NCBI RefSeq assembly: GCF_900176345.1
Contig: NZ_FWXU01000008.1
Location: 62,001-126,000 of the forward strand
Origin: Rhizobium sp. RU36D
Lineage (GTDB): Bacteria; Pseudomonadota; Alphaproteobacteria; Rhizobiales; Rhizobiaceae
DNA length: 64,000 nucleotides
Direction: 5' to 3'
Made by a program: the position numbers and the translations under genes. A model generated the notes under the pieces. The model ran no database searches and was not told the DNA's origin. It saw only the letters and a program-made list of their open reading frames with translations. This document shows positions 54,741-62,538 of the stretch, piece after piece. The number at the start of each line of letters is the position of its first letter. The stretch's first letter is position 1.

Positions 54741-55523
54741 ATGTCAGAACAACGCACTCCCCTTGTGGAAATGAAGAATGTCTCGATTTCCTTCGGCGGC
54801 ATCCATGCCGTGGAAGGGGCGTCCGTCGACCTCTATCCCGGCGAAGTGGTGGCCCTGCTCGGCCATAACGGTGCCGGCAAGTCGACGCTGATCAAGATCC
54901 TGTCCGGCGCCTACAAGCGGGACGGCGGCGAGATCGTCATCAACGGCAAGCCGGCCGATATCAACAATCCGCGCGACGCCAAGAAATACGGGATCGAGAC
55001 CATCTACCAGTCGCTCGCCGTGGCCGACAATGTCGACGCGGCGGCCAATCTCTATCTCGGACGCGAGTTGCAGACCCCCTGGGGCACGCTGGACGACGTG
55101 GCGATGGAAGCCAAGACCCGCGAAGTGATGGGCCGGCTGAACCCGAACTTCCAGCGCTTCAAGGAGCCGGTGAAGGCGCTGTCAGGCGGCCAACGCCAGT
55201 CCGTGGCGATTGCCCGCGCCATCCTGTTCGATGCCCGCATCCTGATCATGGACGAACCGACGGCAGCGCTCGGCCCCCAGGAAACCGCCCAGGTGGGCGA
55301 ACTAATCCTGCAACTGAAGCGCGACGGCATCGGCATCTTCCTGATCAGCCACGACATCCACGACGTGTTCGACCTCGCCGACCGGGTGTTCGTGATGAAG
55401 AACGGCAAGGTGGTGGGCCATGCCCGCACCGCAGATGTCACCAAAGACGAAGTGCTCGGCATGATCATCATGGGCAAGGTGCCTCCCGGCGCCACCGCAG
55501 GCCCGGGCGCGATTGCGGGGTGA
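54741..55523 (+). CDS. xylG: Sugar ABC transporter ATPase, single domain (XylG-type)
   Basis: 260 residues. Walker [19 protein letters not shown], signature [18 protein letters not shown], Walker [15 protein letters not shown]. XylG/RbsA ATPases usually have two tandem domains (about 500 residues); this one has only one, so it probably works as a homodimer. No sign of truncation: the operon just ends here with a normal stop. Confidence 0.9.
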   Translation: MSEQRTPLVEMKNVSISFGGIHAVEGASVDLYPGEVVALLGHNGAGKSTLIKILSGAYKRDGGEIVINGKPADINNPRDAKKYGIETIYQSLAVADNVDAAANLYLGRELQTPWGTLDDVAMEAKTREVMGRLNPNFQRFKEPVKALSGGQRQSVAIARAILFDARILIMDEPTAALGPQETAQVGELILQLKRDGIGIFLISHDIHDVFDLADRVFVMKNGKVVGHARTADVTKDEVLGMIIMGKVPPGATAGPGAIAG

Positions 55524-55605
55524 GGTCGGGCACTGGTTGCACCCTTCGCAATACGTTCGGCATAGCCGGTTTTCGTTGATTGGGGCGCAGGGCGCCTAAA
55601 CGATC

Positions 55606-55713
55606 GTCATCCCGGCGAAGGCCGGGATCCAGTGCAATCACGTCCGTGATTGCAAGAGACTCCTTCACGGCGCGGACGCGCCGTGGCTGGATTCCGGCCT
55701 TCGCCGGAATGAC
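55606..55713. repeat. Nested palindromic intergenic repeat (RPE/REP-like)
   Basis: Outer arms of 27 bases, GTCATCCCGGCGAAGGCCGG... (55606-55632) and its near-perfect inverse (55687-55713), 25 of 27 matching. Inside are two perfect hairpins: TGCAATCAC/GTGATTGCA (55633-55654) and CACGGCGCG-GA-CGCGCCGTG (55666-55685). The outer motif is a common dispersed alphaproteobacterial repeat. It lies between convergent operons (xylG and the ABC permease) and may serve as a two-way terminator. The rest of 55524-55821 shows no gene. Confidence 0.8.
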
Positions 55714-55821
55714 GGAGAGTGTGAAGCGGACAACTGCGCACAGAATTTTGTCCGCACCTCAACTGACGAGCCGAAGGTCGGTTCGTTGCATGCCTGCGGC
55801 AGAATGGGGCCAGTCGGGGGA

Positions 55822-56667
55822 TTACTGCCCGACCTTGGCCAGCACGTCGGCCTTCAGGAAGCGCTCCACAATCAGCATGAAGCCGATGGAGGGGATGAGC
55901 AGCAGCAGCGCCGTGATCGAGGCGACCTGGTAGTTGCCGCCTGACGATGCGTTGTAGAGCAGCAGCGGCAGCATGTTCACATCAGGCGCGCCGACGAAAT
56001 AGCTGCCGGTGAACTCGTCAAGGGATTCCAGGAAGACGAAGATGCCGCTGGCCGTCAGGCCCGGCAGTGCCAGCGGCAGGGTAACATCGCAGAACGTCCT
56101 GAACGGTCCGGCGCCCATGGACCGGGCGGCCTGTTCAAGCTCCTCATCGATTGCCGAGAAGGCTGCCGTGGCGATCCAGACGGCATAGACCAGGCCGTGG
56201 GTGGCATGCACCAGCACCACGCCGACGATCGTGCCGTTGAGGCCGAATTCGTAGAACAGTCGGGCGACGTTGACATAGACCGGAAGGTTGGGAAAAGCCT
56301 GAGGAATGAGGAAGGCGAGCAGGATGAGGCTGCGCATCGGCATCTTCAGCCGCGCGAGCGCATAGCCGGCGGGGACAGCGAGCGACAGCGACAGCAAGAC
56401 GGTGAGCAGCGCGACGATGATGGAATTGCTGAGAGATTCGATGGCGTTGCCGCGCGGAGAGAAGACCTTGGCCCAGAAGCTAAGGCCATAGTCCAGTGGC
56501 AGGGCATGGGGGAAATACCAGCGCTCGGCAAAGGCCCAGAGCACGAGATTGGCGAGTGGCCCGAAGATGATGAAGGCGAGCAGGCCGAGCGCGAGACCGC
56601 GCGGCAGCCACCAGAGATCGATGGCGAAGCCTGGGCGACGCTTATAGGTCAGAGCAAGATCGGTCAT
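55822..56667 (-). CDS. ABC transporter permease (PotC-like)
   Basis: 281 residues, six membrane helices. Inner-membrane ABC motif EELEQAARSMGAGPFRTFCDVTLPLALPG (EAA loop). Pairs with the permease at 56664 (four-base overlap). Last gene of the four-gene operon. Substrate not defined by sequence. Confidence 0.85.
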   Translation of the reverse strand: MTDLALTYKRRPGFAIDLWWLPRGLALGLLAFIIFGPLANLVLWAFAERWYFPHALPLDYGLSFWAKVFSPRGNAIESLSNSIIVALLTVLLSLSLAVPAGYALARLKMPMRSLILLAFLIPQAFPNLPVYVNVARLFYEFGLNGTIVGVVLVHATHGLVYAVWIATAAFSAIDEELEQAARSMGAGPFRTFCDVTLPLALPGLTASGIFVFLESLDEFTGSYFVGAPDVNMLPLLLYNASSGGNYQVASITALLLLIPSIGFMLIVERFLKADVLAKVGQ

Positions 56668-57533
56668 GCGCGCTCCTTCAGGCTCAGGCGCAGATAGAAC
56701 CAGGCGACAACGGAGCTGATCACCAGCGAAATCAAGCCGAGGGCATTGGCGACGCCATAATCGCCATAGGCATTGATGCGGAAAGCGATATCGGCGGTCA
56801 GCATGGTCGGCGTCTGGGCGTTGATCATCAGTGGCACCGAGAGCACCGACATCATGGTGACGAAGGACAGGATGAGGCCGACCAGCACGGTCGTCGCCAC
56901 CTGCGGCAGGATGATTTCCACCAGGATGCGCGGCCTAGAGGCGCCGAGATTGCGGGCGGCCTCGATGGTGCCGCGATCGAGCGAGGCCATGGCGCCTGCC
57001 ACCAGCAGCGCGACAAAGGGCGTCTGCTTCCAGACAAAGGCAATGACGATGCCGCGCCAATCGAGAAAGCTCATGGCATTCTCCGGCGACAGCACACCTG
57101 ACGCCATGAAGATATTGTTCATCAGGCCGTTCTTGGCGAGGAAGGTGCGCAGGATCTGGCCCGTGACGATGAAGGGAATGAACATTGGCCAGCGATAGAG
57201 CCAGCGCAGGATGGCGACCGCGCGCGGATTTTCGCCAAGCGTCAGGTAGCCGCCGATCAAGATGGAGAAGAGACCGATCAGCAGCGTCGACAGGCTGATG
57301 ATCAGCACCGTGAACACCATGTCGGCGCGGTAAAGCTCCACCGACTTCACGAAATTGCCGAGGCCATAGCCGTCAGCCACTTCGAAGGCGCCAATGACGG
57401 AGGCGGCAAGCGGCACCATGAACAGGAGCACGATGACGGCGAGCGCCGGCAGCACGAGGAGGAGGCCAAGGATGGGTTTCGACATGGTGACCGTGGGCTG
57501 CCCGAGACGATCAGGCGGATTTGACTTCAACAC
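56664..57533 (-). CDS. ABC transporter permease (PotB-like)
   Basis: 289 residues; start uncertain between the GTG-TTG region at 57533 and the ATG at 57485 (MSKPILGLLLVLPALAVIVL), neither with a clear ribosome site. Six membrane helices and the EAA loop (GTIEAARNLGASRPRILVEI, ILPQVATTVLVG). Probably works as heterodimer with the next permease. Confidence 0.83.
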   Translation of the reverse strand: MLKSNPPDRLGQPTVTMSKPILGLLLVLPALAVIVLLFMVPLAASVIGAFEVADGYGLGNFVKSVELYRADMVFTVLIISLSTLLIGLFSILIGGYLTLGENPRAVAILRWLYRWPMFIPFIVTGQILRTFLAKNGLMNNIFMASGVLSPENAMSFLDWRGIVIAFVWKQTPFVALLVAGAMASLDRGTIEAARNLGASRPRILVEIILPQVATTVLVGLILSFVTMMSVLSVPLMINAQTPTMLTADIAFRINAYGDYGVANALGLISLVISSVVAWFYLRLSLKERA

Positions 57534-57542
57534 AGTGGAGAT

Positions 57543-57572
57543 GCCCCTCCCCGCCTAGAGGCGGGAAAGGGC
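57543..57572 (-). promoter_or_regulatory. Hairpin between binding protein and permease genes
   Basis: On the minus strand GCCCTTTCCCGCC-TCTA-GGCGGGGAGGGGC, 13 pairs including two U.G. No T run. As after xylF, it follows the binding-protein gene and probably raises its relative mRNA level. Confidence 0.65.
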
Positions 57573-57597
57573 GCCGTTCGCGTCCGGGAGAAGACGC

Positions 57598-58731
57598 TTA
57601 TTGGGTGGCTTCGCGCTCGTAGGCTTCCAGGATGGCGCTGTTGTAGGGCGCGATCGGGAAGGGCTTGCCGTATTTGGCGAGATCTTCCGGCGTGATGTCC
57701 TTGAAGAGCTTGTTCCAGCTGGCGTCGTCCAGCTCAGCCTTCACATGCTGGGCGTCGATGCCCGGATACCAGTTGAAGCGCTTGACGATGCCTTCGGCCT
57801 GGACCTTCGGGCTGGTGGCGAGCGCCACGAACTTCTCGGCCAGGTCCTTGTTGGCGGCCTTTTCCGGGATGACATAGTGCATCGGCTGGCCGGGCATGCC
57901 GGGGGCCGGCAGCACGAGCTTCAGCTCCGGCGGCAGACGGCCATCGGCCTGCCAGGAATAGAACATGTCGACCCAAACAGGGCCGATGGCGATTTCGCCG
58001 CGTCCCAGCATGTCGAGCGTGCCGGCATTGCCGGGGGTCATGGTTGCATTCTTGGTGAAGTCCTTGAGGCTGGCAAAGGCCGGCGTCCAGGTCTTGGTCA
58101 CGGCTTCATCGAAGGGACCGTGCATCAGCTTGTCGGCATCGCCGCCAAAGGCATAGACCCAGCCCATGACGAAGCTGACGCCCGACATGCCGCCCTTGAT
58201 GCCGTTATAGCCGAACTTGCCGGGGTTCTGCTTGGCCCAGGCAGCCAGTTCCTCATAGCTCTTCGGCGGATTGGGCAATAGCGCCGGATTGTAGGCGAGC
58301 GCGGTCTGGCTGGCGAACATCGGCATGACATAGCCATCGACATTGGCGCCGAGCGCGAGCTTGGCCTTGTCGCTGGTCACCAGCTTGCCGGTTTCGATAT
58401 CAGCGCGATACTTGGCGAGATAGCCCTTTTCGACCATCGGGCCGGCGAACTTTTCATGCACGACGGCAACGTCGGCATCCCAGGTCTGGGAACCGGCATT
58501 GGCCTGCGCGTCGAAGCGCTCGACGATTTTCTGCGAGCCGGCATCGCCGGGACCCGTGCCGACGGCGCGCACGGTGTTGCCCGGATTTTCCTTCTCGAAG
58601 ATCGGCGCGAGGTATTCGTTGACGTAATCGACCATGTTCTGGTCGCCGGCGGTGATGACGGTGAGTTCAGCGGCGGCGGCGGAATTTGTCACCAGGCCGA
58701 GAACGAGCGCGGCATAAGCGAGGTGCTTCAT
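57598..58731 (-). CDS. ABC transporter substrate-binding protein (PotD/iron-type fold)
   Basis: 377 residues with a signal peptide (MKHLAYAALVLGLVTNSAAA), then ELTVITAGDQNMVDYVNEYL, FASQTALAYNPALLPNPPKS, GRGEIAIGPVWVDMFYSWQA: a type-2 periplasmic binding protein of the group that carries polyamines, iron or phosphonates. The ligand cannot be read from the sequence. The start overlaps the ATPase stop. Confidence 0.82.
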   Translation of the reverse strand: MKHLAYAALVLGLVTNSAAAAELTVITAGDQNMVDYVNEYLAPIFEKENPGNTVRAVGTGPGDAGSQKIVERFDAQANAGSQTWDADVAVVHEKFAGPMVEKGYLAKYRADIETGKLVTSDKAKLALGANVDGYVMPMFASQTALAYNPALLPNPPKSYEELAAWAKQNPGKFGYNGIKGGMSGVSFVMGWVYAFGGDADKLMHGPFDEAVTKTWTPAFASLKDFTKNATMTPGNAGTLDMLGRGEIAIGPVWVDMFYSWQADGRLPPELKLVLPAPGMPGQPMHYVIPEKAANKDLAEKFVALATSPKVQAEGIVKRFNWYPGIDAQHVKAELDDASWNKLFKDITPEDLAKYGKPFPIAPYNSAILEAYEREATQ

Positions 58732-59912
58732 GGGTTTGTCTCCAGGTTAAGGGATTGGGCATGAGATTTTTCGCCGACGCCAACCGCTGCGGCGGGCGTG
58801 CGGGAAACGGGGATGGCGGATGCCACGGAGGCATCGACGCCGAAAACGAAGAGATGGGCGGCGGGAATAACGACACTGACGGCATCGCCCACGGCGAAGG
58901 CGCGCGGCGCATCCACCAGCACCTCGCCCCCCTCGACCGCCACGACATGGCGCCACACGCCGCCGGGATAGCTGACGCCAAGGACGCGTCCATGAAGGGC
59001 AAGGCCATCAGACGCGACAATCTCGCCGCCATCACGCTGTTGCAGTTGGGCCGCCTCGGCACGGAAGCGCGCCTCTACGCGACCGGCGCCGAGGCCCGGC
59101 TGCGAGGGCGTCAACAGGCAGGTGCGATTGGTATCGGAGGCGGCGATGCGGAACCGCTCGCCCTCAGGCGCCCCGTTGAGCCGCACGACGTTTTCCGCGC
59201 CCATGAAGGCCGCGACGAAGGCCGATGCCGGCCGGTTATAGACCTCTTCCGGACTGCCCTGCTGGGCAATGCGGCCGGCATTCAGGATGACGATGCGGTC
59301 GGCCATGACCATGGCCTCCTCACGGTCATGGGTGACGTGGATCGCCGTGATGCCAAGCCGGCGCTGCAGGGCACGGATTTCGTGGCGTACCGTCAAACGA
59401 ATGCGGGCATCGAGATTGGAAAGCGGCTCATCGAGCAGCAGGATTTCCGGATCGATGGCGAGCGCCCGGCCGAGCGCGACGCGCTGGCGCTGGCCACCCG
59501 ATAGCGCCGCCGGCTTGCGGGCCGAGAGGCCGGAAAGGCCCAGCAGACCCTCCATTTCGCTCACACGCCGGGCAATCTCCTGCCGCGGATAGCGCCGGAG
59601 CTTCAGGCCATAGCCGATGTTCTGCGAGACGGTCATGTGCGGCCAAAGCGCATAGGACTGAAACACCAGCGCCATGCCGCGCTTTTCCGGCGGCAGGTGC
59701 GTCACCTCACGGTCGGACACGGCAATCGAGCCGATGCTTGGACGGACGAAGCCTGCGATGGAACGCAGAAGCGTGGTCTTGCCGCAACCCGAGGAACCGA
59801 GGAGCGCCACGAATTCGCCTTTGTCGATGTTCAAGTCGATATCCCGCAGCACTTCGGTGCGCCCGTAACCGACGCCCAGTTTCCGCAGGGTGAGGAAGCT
59901 CTGTTCTGCCAT
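58728..59912 (-). CDS. ABC transporter ATPase (PotA/UgpC type)
   Basis: 394 residues. Walker A LLGSSGCGKTTLLRSIAG, signature [18 protein letters not shown], Walker B EILLLDEPLSNLDARIR, switch His in HVTHDREEAM; C-terminal TOBE-like part from about 285. The order ATPase-binding protein-permease-permease is common for PotABCD-like systems in rhizobia. Confidence 0.88.
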   Translation of the reverse strand: MAEQSFLTLRKLGVGYGRTEVLRDIDLNIDKGEFVALLGSSGCGKTTLLRSIAGFVRPSIGSIAVSDREVTHLPPEKRGMALVFQSYALWPHMTVSQNIGYGLKLRRYPRQEIARRVSEMEGLLGLSGLSARKPAALSGGQRQRVALGRALAIDPEILLLDEPLSNLDARIRLTVRHEIRALQRRLGITAIHVTHDREEAMVMADRIVILNAGRIAQQGSPEEVYNRPASAFVAAFMGAENVVRLNGAPEGERFRIAASDTNRTCLLTPSQPGLGAGRVEARFRAEAAQLQQRDGGEIVASDGLALHGRVLGVSYPGGVWRHVVAVEGGEVLVDAPRAFAVGDAVSVVIPAAHLFVFGVDASVASAIPVSRTPAAAVGVGEKSHAQSLNLETNP

Positions 59913-59924
59913 TCGCTATCCGTT

Positions 59925-59957
59925 TGCACAGCTGTGCATTGATCTTTCCCGATCAAT
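59925..59957. promoter_or_regulatory. Two palindromes upstream of the ABC operon
   Basis: Perfect TGCACAGCTGTGCA (59925-59938), 13 bp before the ATPase start, and ATTGATC-TTTCCC-GATCAAT (59938-59957). They lie between the ABC operon and the divergent lipoprotein gene and are candidate operators. Confidence 0.5.
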
Positions 59958-60130
59958 AGCGCCTGTTTTTAACGGCCGGATGACACCGGCATGCCCAGCG
60001 AGAAAAAGCGCATGGGATAAACAGAAGATGGCTGTTGCACCCGCGGTCTGGTGCGGGCGGCAGTGGACCGATAAACATCTGGCGTAGGGAAGCCTGGGGT
60101 TCCAGGGACCAGATTCAGAGACGAGGCTTG

Positions 60131-61312
60131 ATGACGAGAGTTTTTGCAAGACAGTCGGCCCCTGGCCAGACCGGCAGGACAGCGGGCACATGCCTTTCCG
60201 CGGCGATCCTCATCAGCCTGTCGCTGGTCGTTACCGGCTGCGGCACGCGGCCCGGTCCTGATGTGCTGCAACCCGTCTCGGCCATGCCTGTAAATGCCAA
60301 GGCGGTGACGGTCTATGTCGCGACCACGCGCGAGCGGTCCAGTGCGAATTCAAATGTCTTCACCGAAGGGCGAGATTCCAAGCTGAACTACGCGCGCTTC
60401 ACCATCACCACGCCGCCCGACCACAAGCCGGGAAACATCGAATGGCCGAAGCGCGGGCAGAAACCCGACCCGGCCAAGACCTTCACGGTGGCATCGCAGG
60501 CGACGCTGCAGAAGGATGCGTTCAAGGCGGCGGTGGAGACTTCGGCCAAGGCATACAAGGGTGACTCGGCGCCGATCGGCGTCTTCGTCCACGGCTTCAA
60601 CTTCAATTTTCAGGAGGCGCTGTTCCGTTTCGCCCAGCTCTCGGCGGATGCGGATATCGACGGCGTGCCCGTGCTGTTTTCCTGGCCATCGCAGGCAGCC
60701 CTCACCGGCTATGTCGCCGACAAGGAGTCCGTCACCTATTCCCGCGACTATCTTGCCGAACTGCTGACGGACCTGGCGCAGACCCGGCAGAAGGGAAAGA
60801 TCGTGGTATTCGGCCACAGCATGGGCGGCTGGCTGGTGGCAGAGACGCTGCGCCAGCTGAAACTCACGGGCCGCGAGGACGTGCTGTCCCGCCTCTCCGT
60901 GGTGCTGGCGGCTCCGGATATCGATGCGGATGTGTTCCGCCAGCAGATCGCGGTGATCGGCCCGATGTCTCCGCCGATGACGATCCTGGTCTCCAAGGAC
61001 GACCGGGCGCTGCAGGCCTCCAGCATCCTGGCCGGGAACCAGCGCATCGGCGCGCTCGACATTGCCGACCCCGAAATCCAGGCGGCGGCGGCCAAGGAGA
61101 AGGTGCGGCTGATCGACATTTCGGAGGTTCAGTCCGGAGATCGGATCAACCACGATCGTTATATCGCGCTTGCTACCCGCTATCCCAAGTTCACGACGCA
61201 GCAAAACGAGGTGGGCCTCAACAATGTCGGCGCCTTTGTCTTCGACGCCGCCGCCGCCACCGTCTCGAGCCCCTTCCGGCTGGTCAGCGCGGCGCTTTCA
61301 TCGGCGCAATGA
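60131..61312 (+). CDS. Alpha/beta-hydrolase lipoprotein (DUF900)
   Basis: 393 residues from the ATG at 60131, preceded by GACGAGGC; the frame is open to 60035 but without a site. Lipoprotein signal (AILISLSLVVTGCG, lipobox VTGC). Hydrolase core: GVFVHGFNFNFQEALFRFAQ, VPVLFSWPSQAALTGYVADK, nucleophile in VVFGHSMGGWLVAE (GxSxG), late His in INHDRYIALATRYP. Substrate unknown; probably an esterase or lipase-like enzyme anchored in the envelope. No operon partner. Confidence 0.85.
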   Translation: MTRVFARQSAPGQTGRTAGTCLSAAILISLSLVVTGCGTRPGPDVLQPVSAMPVNAKAVTVYVATTRERSSANSNVFTEGRDSKLNYARFTITTPPDHKPGNIEWPKRGQKPDPAKTFTVASQATLQKDAFKAAVETSAKAYKGDSAPIGVFVHGFNFNFQEALFRFAQLSADADIDGVPVLFSWPSQAALTGYVADKESVTYSRDYLAELLTDLAQTRQKGKIVVFGHSMGGWLVAETLRQLKLTGREDVLSRLSVVLAAPDIDADVFRQQIAVIGPMSPPMTILVSKDDRALQASSILAGNQRIGALDIADPEIQAAAAKEKVRLIDISEVQSGDRINHDRYIALATRYPKFTTQQNEVGLNNVGAFVFDAAAATVSSPFRLVSAALSSAQ

Positions 61313-61320
61313 ACGCAGAA

Positions 61321-61344
61321 ACGCCGGCCTTTGGGGGCCGGCGT
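61321..61344 (+). terminator. Hairpin after the hydrolase gene
   Basis: Stem ACGCCGGCC-TTTGGG-GGCCGGCGT nine bases after the stop. No T run follows, so termination is likely but not certain. The rest up to 61470 shows nothing. Confidence 0.55.
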
Positions 61345-61470
61345 AGGCGAACACAGCCCACGGTGCGATTTTGGTACATGAGCTTGGCGCGGATCAGGGC
61401 GTCATGCGGGAAATCTGTCGCGTCATTCCCGTCCATTCCACTTTCGTCATGCCCGGCGCTGTCGCATTGC

Positions 61471-61497
61471 TTTCATATCGGAAATGCTGATATGAAA
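61471..61497. promoter_or_regulatory. Palindrome before the ArsR-type regulator
   Basis: TTTCATATC (61471-61479) and GATATGAAA (61489-61497), perfect nine-base arms, 22 bp before the regulator start. It is a likely autoregulatory operator; similar GATATAAA half sites stand before the arabinofuranosidase gene. Confidence 0.6.
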
Positions 61498-61519
61498 ATC
61501 ATCTGACGATAGGTGACAG

Positions 61520-62440
61520 ATGACTGGCAAAGTATTGGTGATCGATCCGGTCGAGCGGCAGGACCTGATCAAGGGGCTCGCAAGCGAGGTTCGGATCAAC
61601 ATCCTCAAGCTTCTCCGCAACGGCGGCGCGAAGAATGTGAATCAGATTGCCGAGGAGCTCGCGCTGCCGCAATCGACCGTATCCATAAACCTGAAGATAT
61701 TGGAAGATTGCGGGCTGATCTTCACGGAAAGCCAAAGGGCGCGGAAGGGCAGCCAGAAGCTCTGTCATTCCGCCTTCCAGGAAATCCTGATCTCCTTTGC
61801 CGAGCCTGTCGCGGAAAATCGCGACATGATCGAAGTGTCGATGCCGATCGGGCTATATACCGAGTTCGAAGTCACATCCCCCTGCGGTCTCTGCTCCAAG
61901 GACGGCGTGATCGGCCTGCTCGACGTGCCCGATACCTTCCTCAATCCCGACCGCATGAAGGCCGGCCTATTGTGGTTCACACGCGGATATGTGGAATACC
62001 AGTTTCCCAACAACACGCTGATCACCAAGGCCAAGCCGAAAGCCCTGGAATTTTCAATGGAATTGAGCTCTGAGGTGCCGGGAACCGATGCCAACTGGCC
62101 TTCCGACATCTTCCTGCGGGTCAATGGCATCGATGTCGGCACCTGGACCTCGCCGGGCGATTTCGGCGACAAGCGCGGGGTCTATACGCCCGATTGGTGG
62201 AAGCTCAAGGGCTCCCAATATGGCAAGCTGAAGAACTGGCGCATCAATGGCGAGGGCAGCTTCGTCGATGGCATGCGGATCTCCAGCGTCACACTTGAGG
62301 ATCTGAAGCTCGACCAGCACCGGTCCATCCGCATGCGGGTGGGCGTGAAGGAGGATGCCGAGCATCCCGGCGGTATCAATATCTTCGGGACCGGCTTCGG
62401 CAATTACTCCCAAGACATCGTGCTCAGAATTCAGGTCTGA
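61520..62440 (+). CDS. ArsR-type regulator with large C-terminal domain
   Basis: 306 residues. N-terminal ArsR/SmtB-like winged helix (about 12-75: LASEVRINILKLLRNGGAKN, QIAEELALPQSTVSINLKIL). A C-terminal part of about 220 residues is much longer than in metal-sensing ArsR proteins and has a cluster CGLCSKDGVIG, and beta-rich stretches (DIFLRVNGIDVGTWTSPGDF, GDKRGVYTPDWWKLKGSQYG). It probably senses a sugar and controls the arabinofuranosidase gene 98 bp downstream (inference). Confidence 0.78.
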   Translation: MTGKVLVIDPVERQDLIKGLASEVRINILKLLRNGGAKNVNQIAEELALPQSTVSINLKILEDCGLIFTESQRARKGSQKLCHSAFQEILISFAEPVAENRDMIEVSMPIGLYTEFEVTSPCGLCSKDGVIGLLDVPDTFLNPDRMKAGLLWFTRGYVEYQFPNNTLITKAKPKALEFSMELSSEVPGTDANWPSDIFLRVNGIDVGTWTSPGDFGDKRGVYTPDWWKLKGSQYGKLKNWRINGEGSFVDGMRISSVTLEDLKLDQHRSIRMRVGVKEDAEHPGGINIFGTGFGNYSQDIVLRIQV

Positions 62441-62497
62441 TCATCAAAGCTTCACTTGACGAACATCCATCACTCCGCTTTAAATACCAAAAAAACG

Positions 62498-62524
62498 GAT
62501 ATAAACCGCATTTGGTGATATAAA
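62498..62524 (+). promoter_or_regulatory. Direct repeats before the arabinofuranosidase gene
   Basis: GATATAAA at 62498-62505 and again at 62517-62524, 19 bases apart, close to GATATGAAA of the palindrome at 61471. They lie between the regulator and its presumed target gene. Confidence 0.5.
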
Positions 62525-62538
62525 GGTTTGGAGGAACC

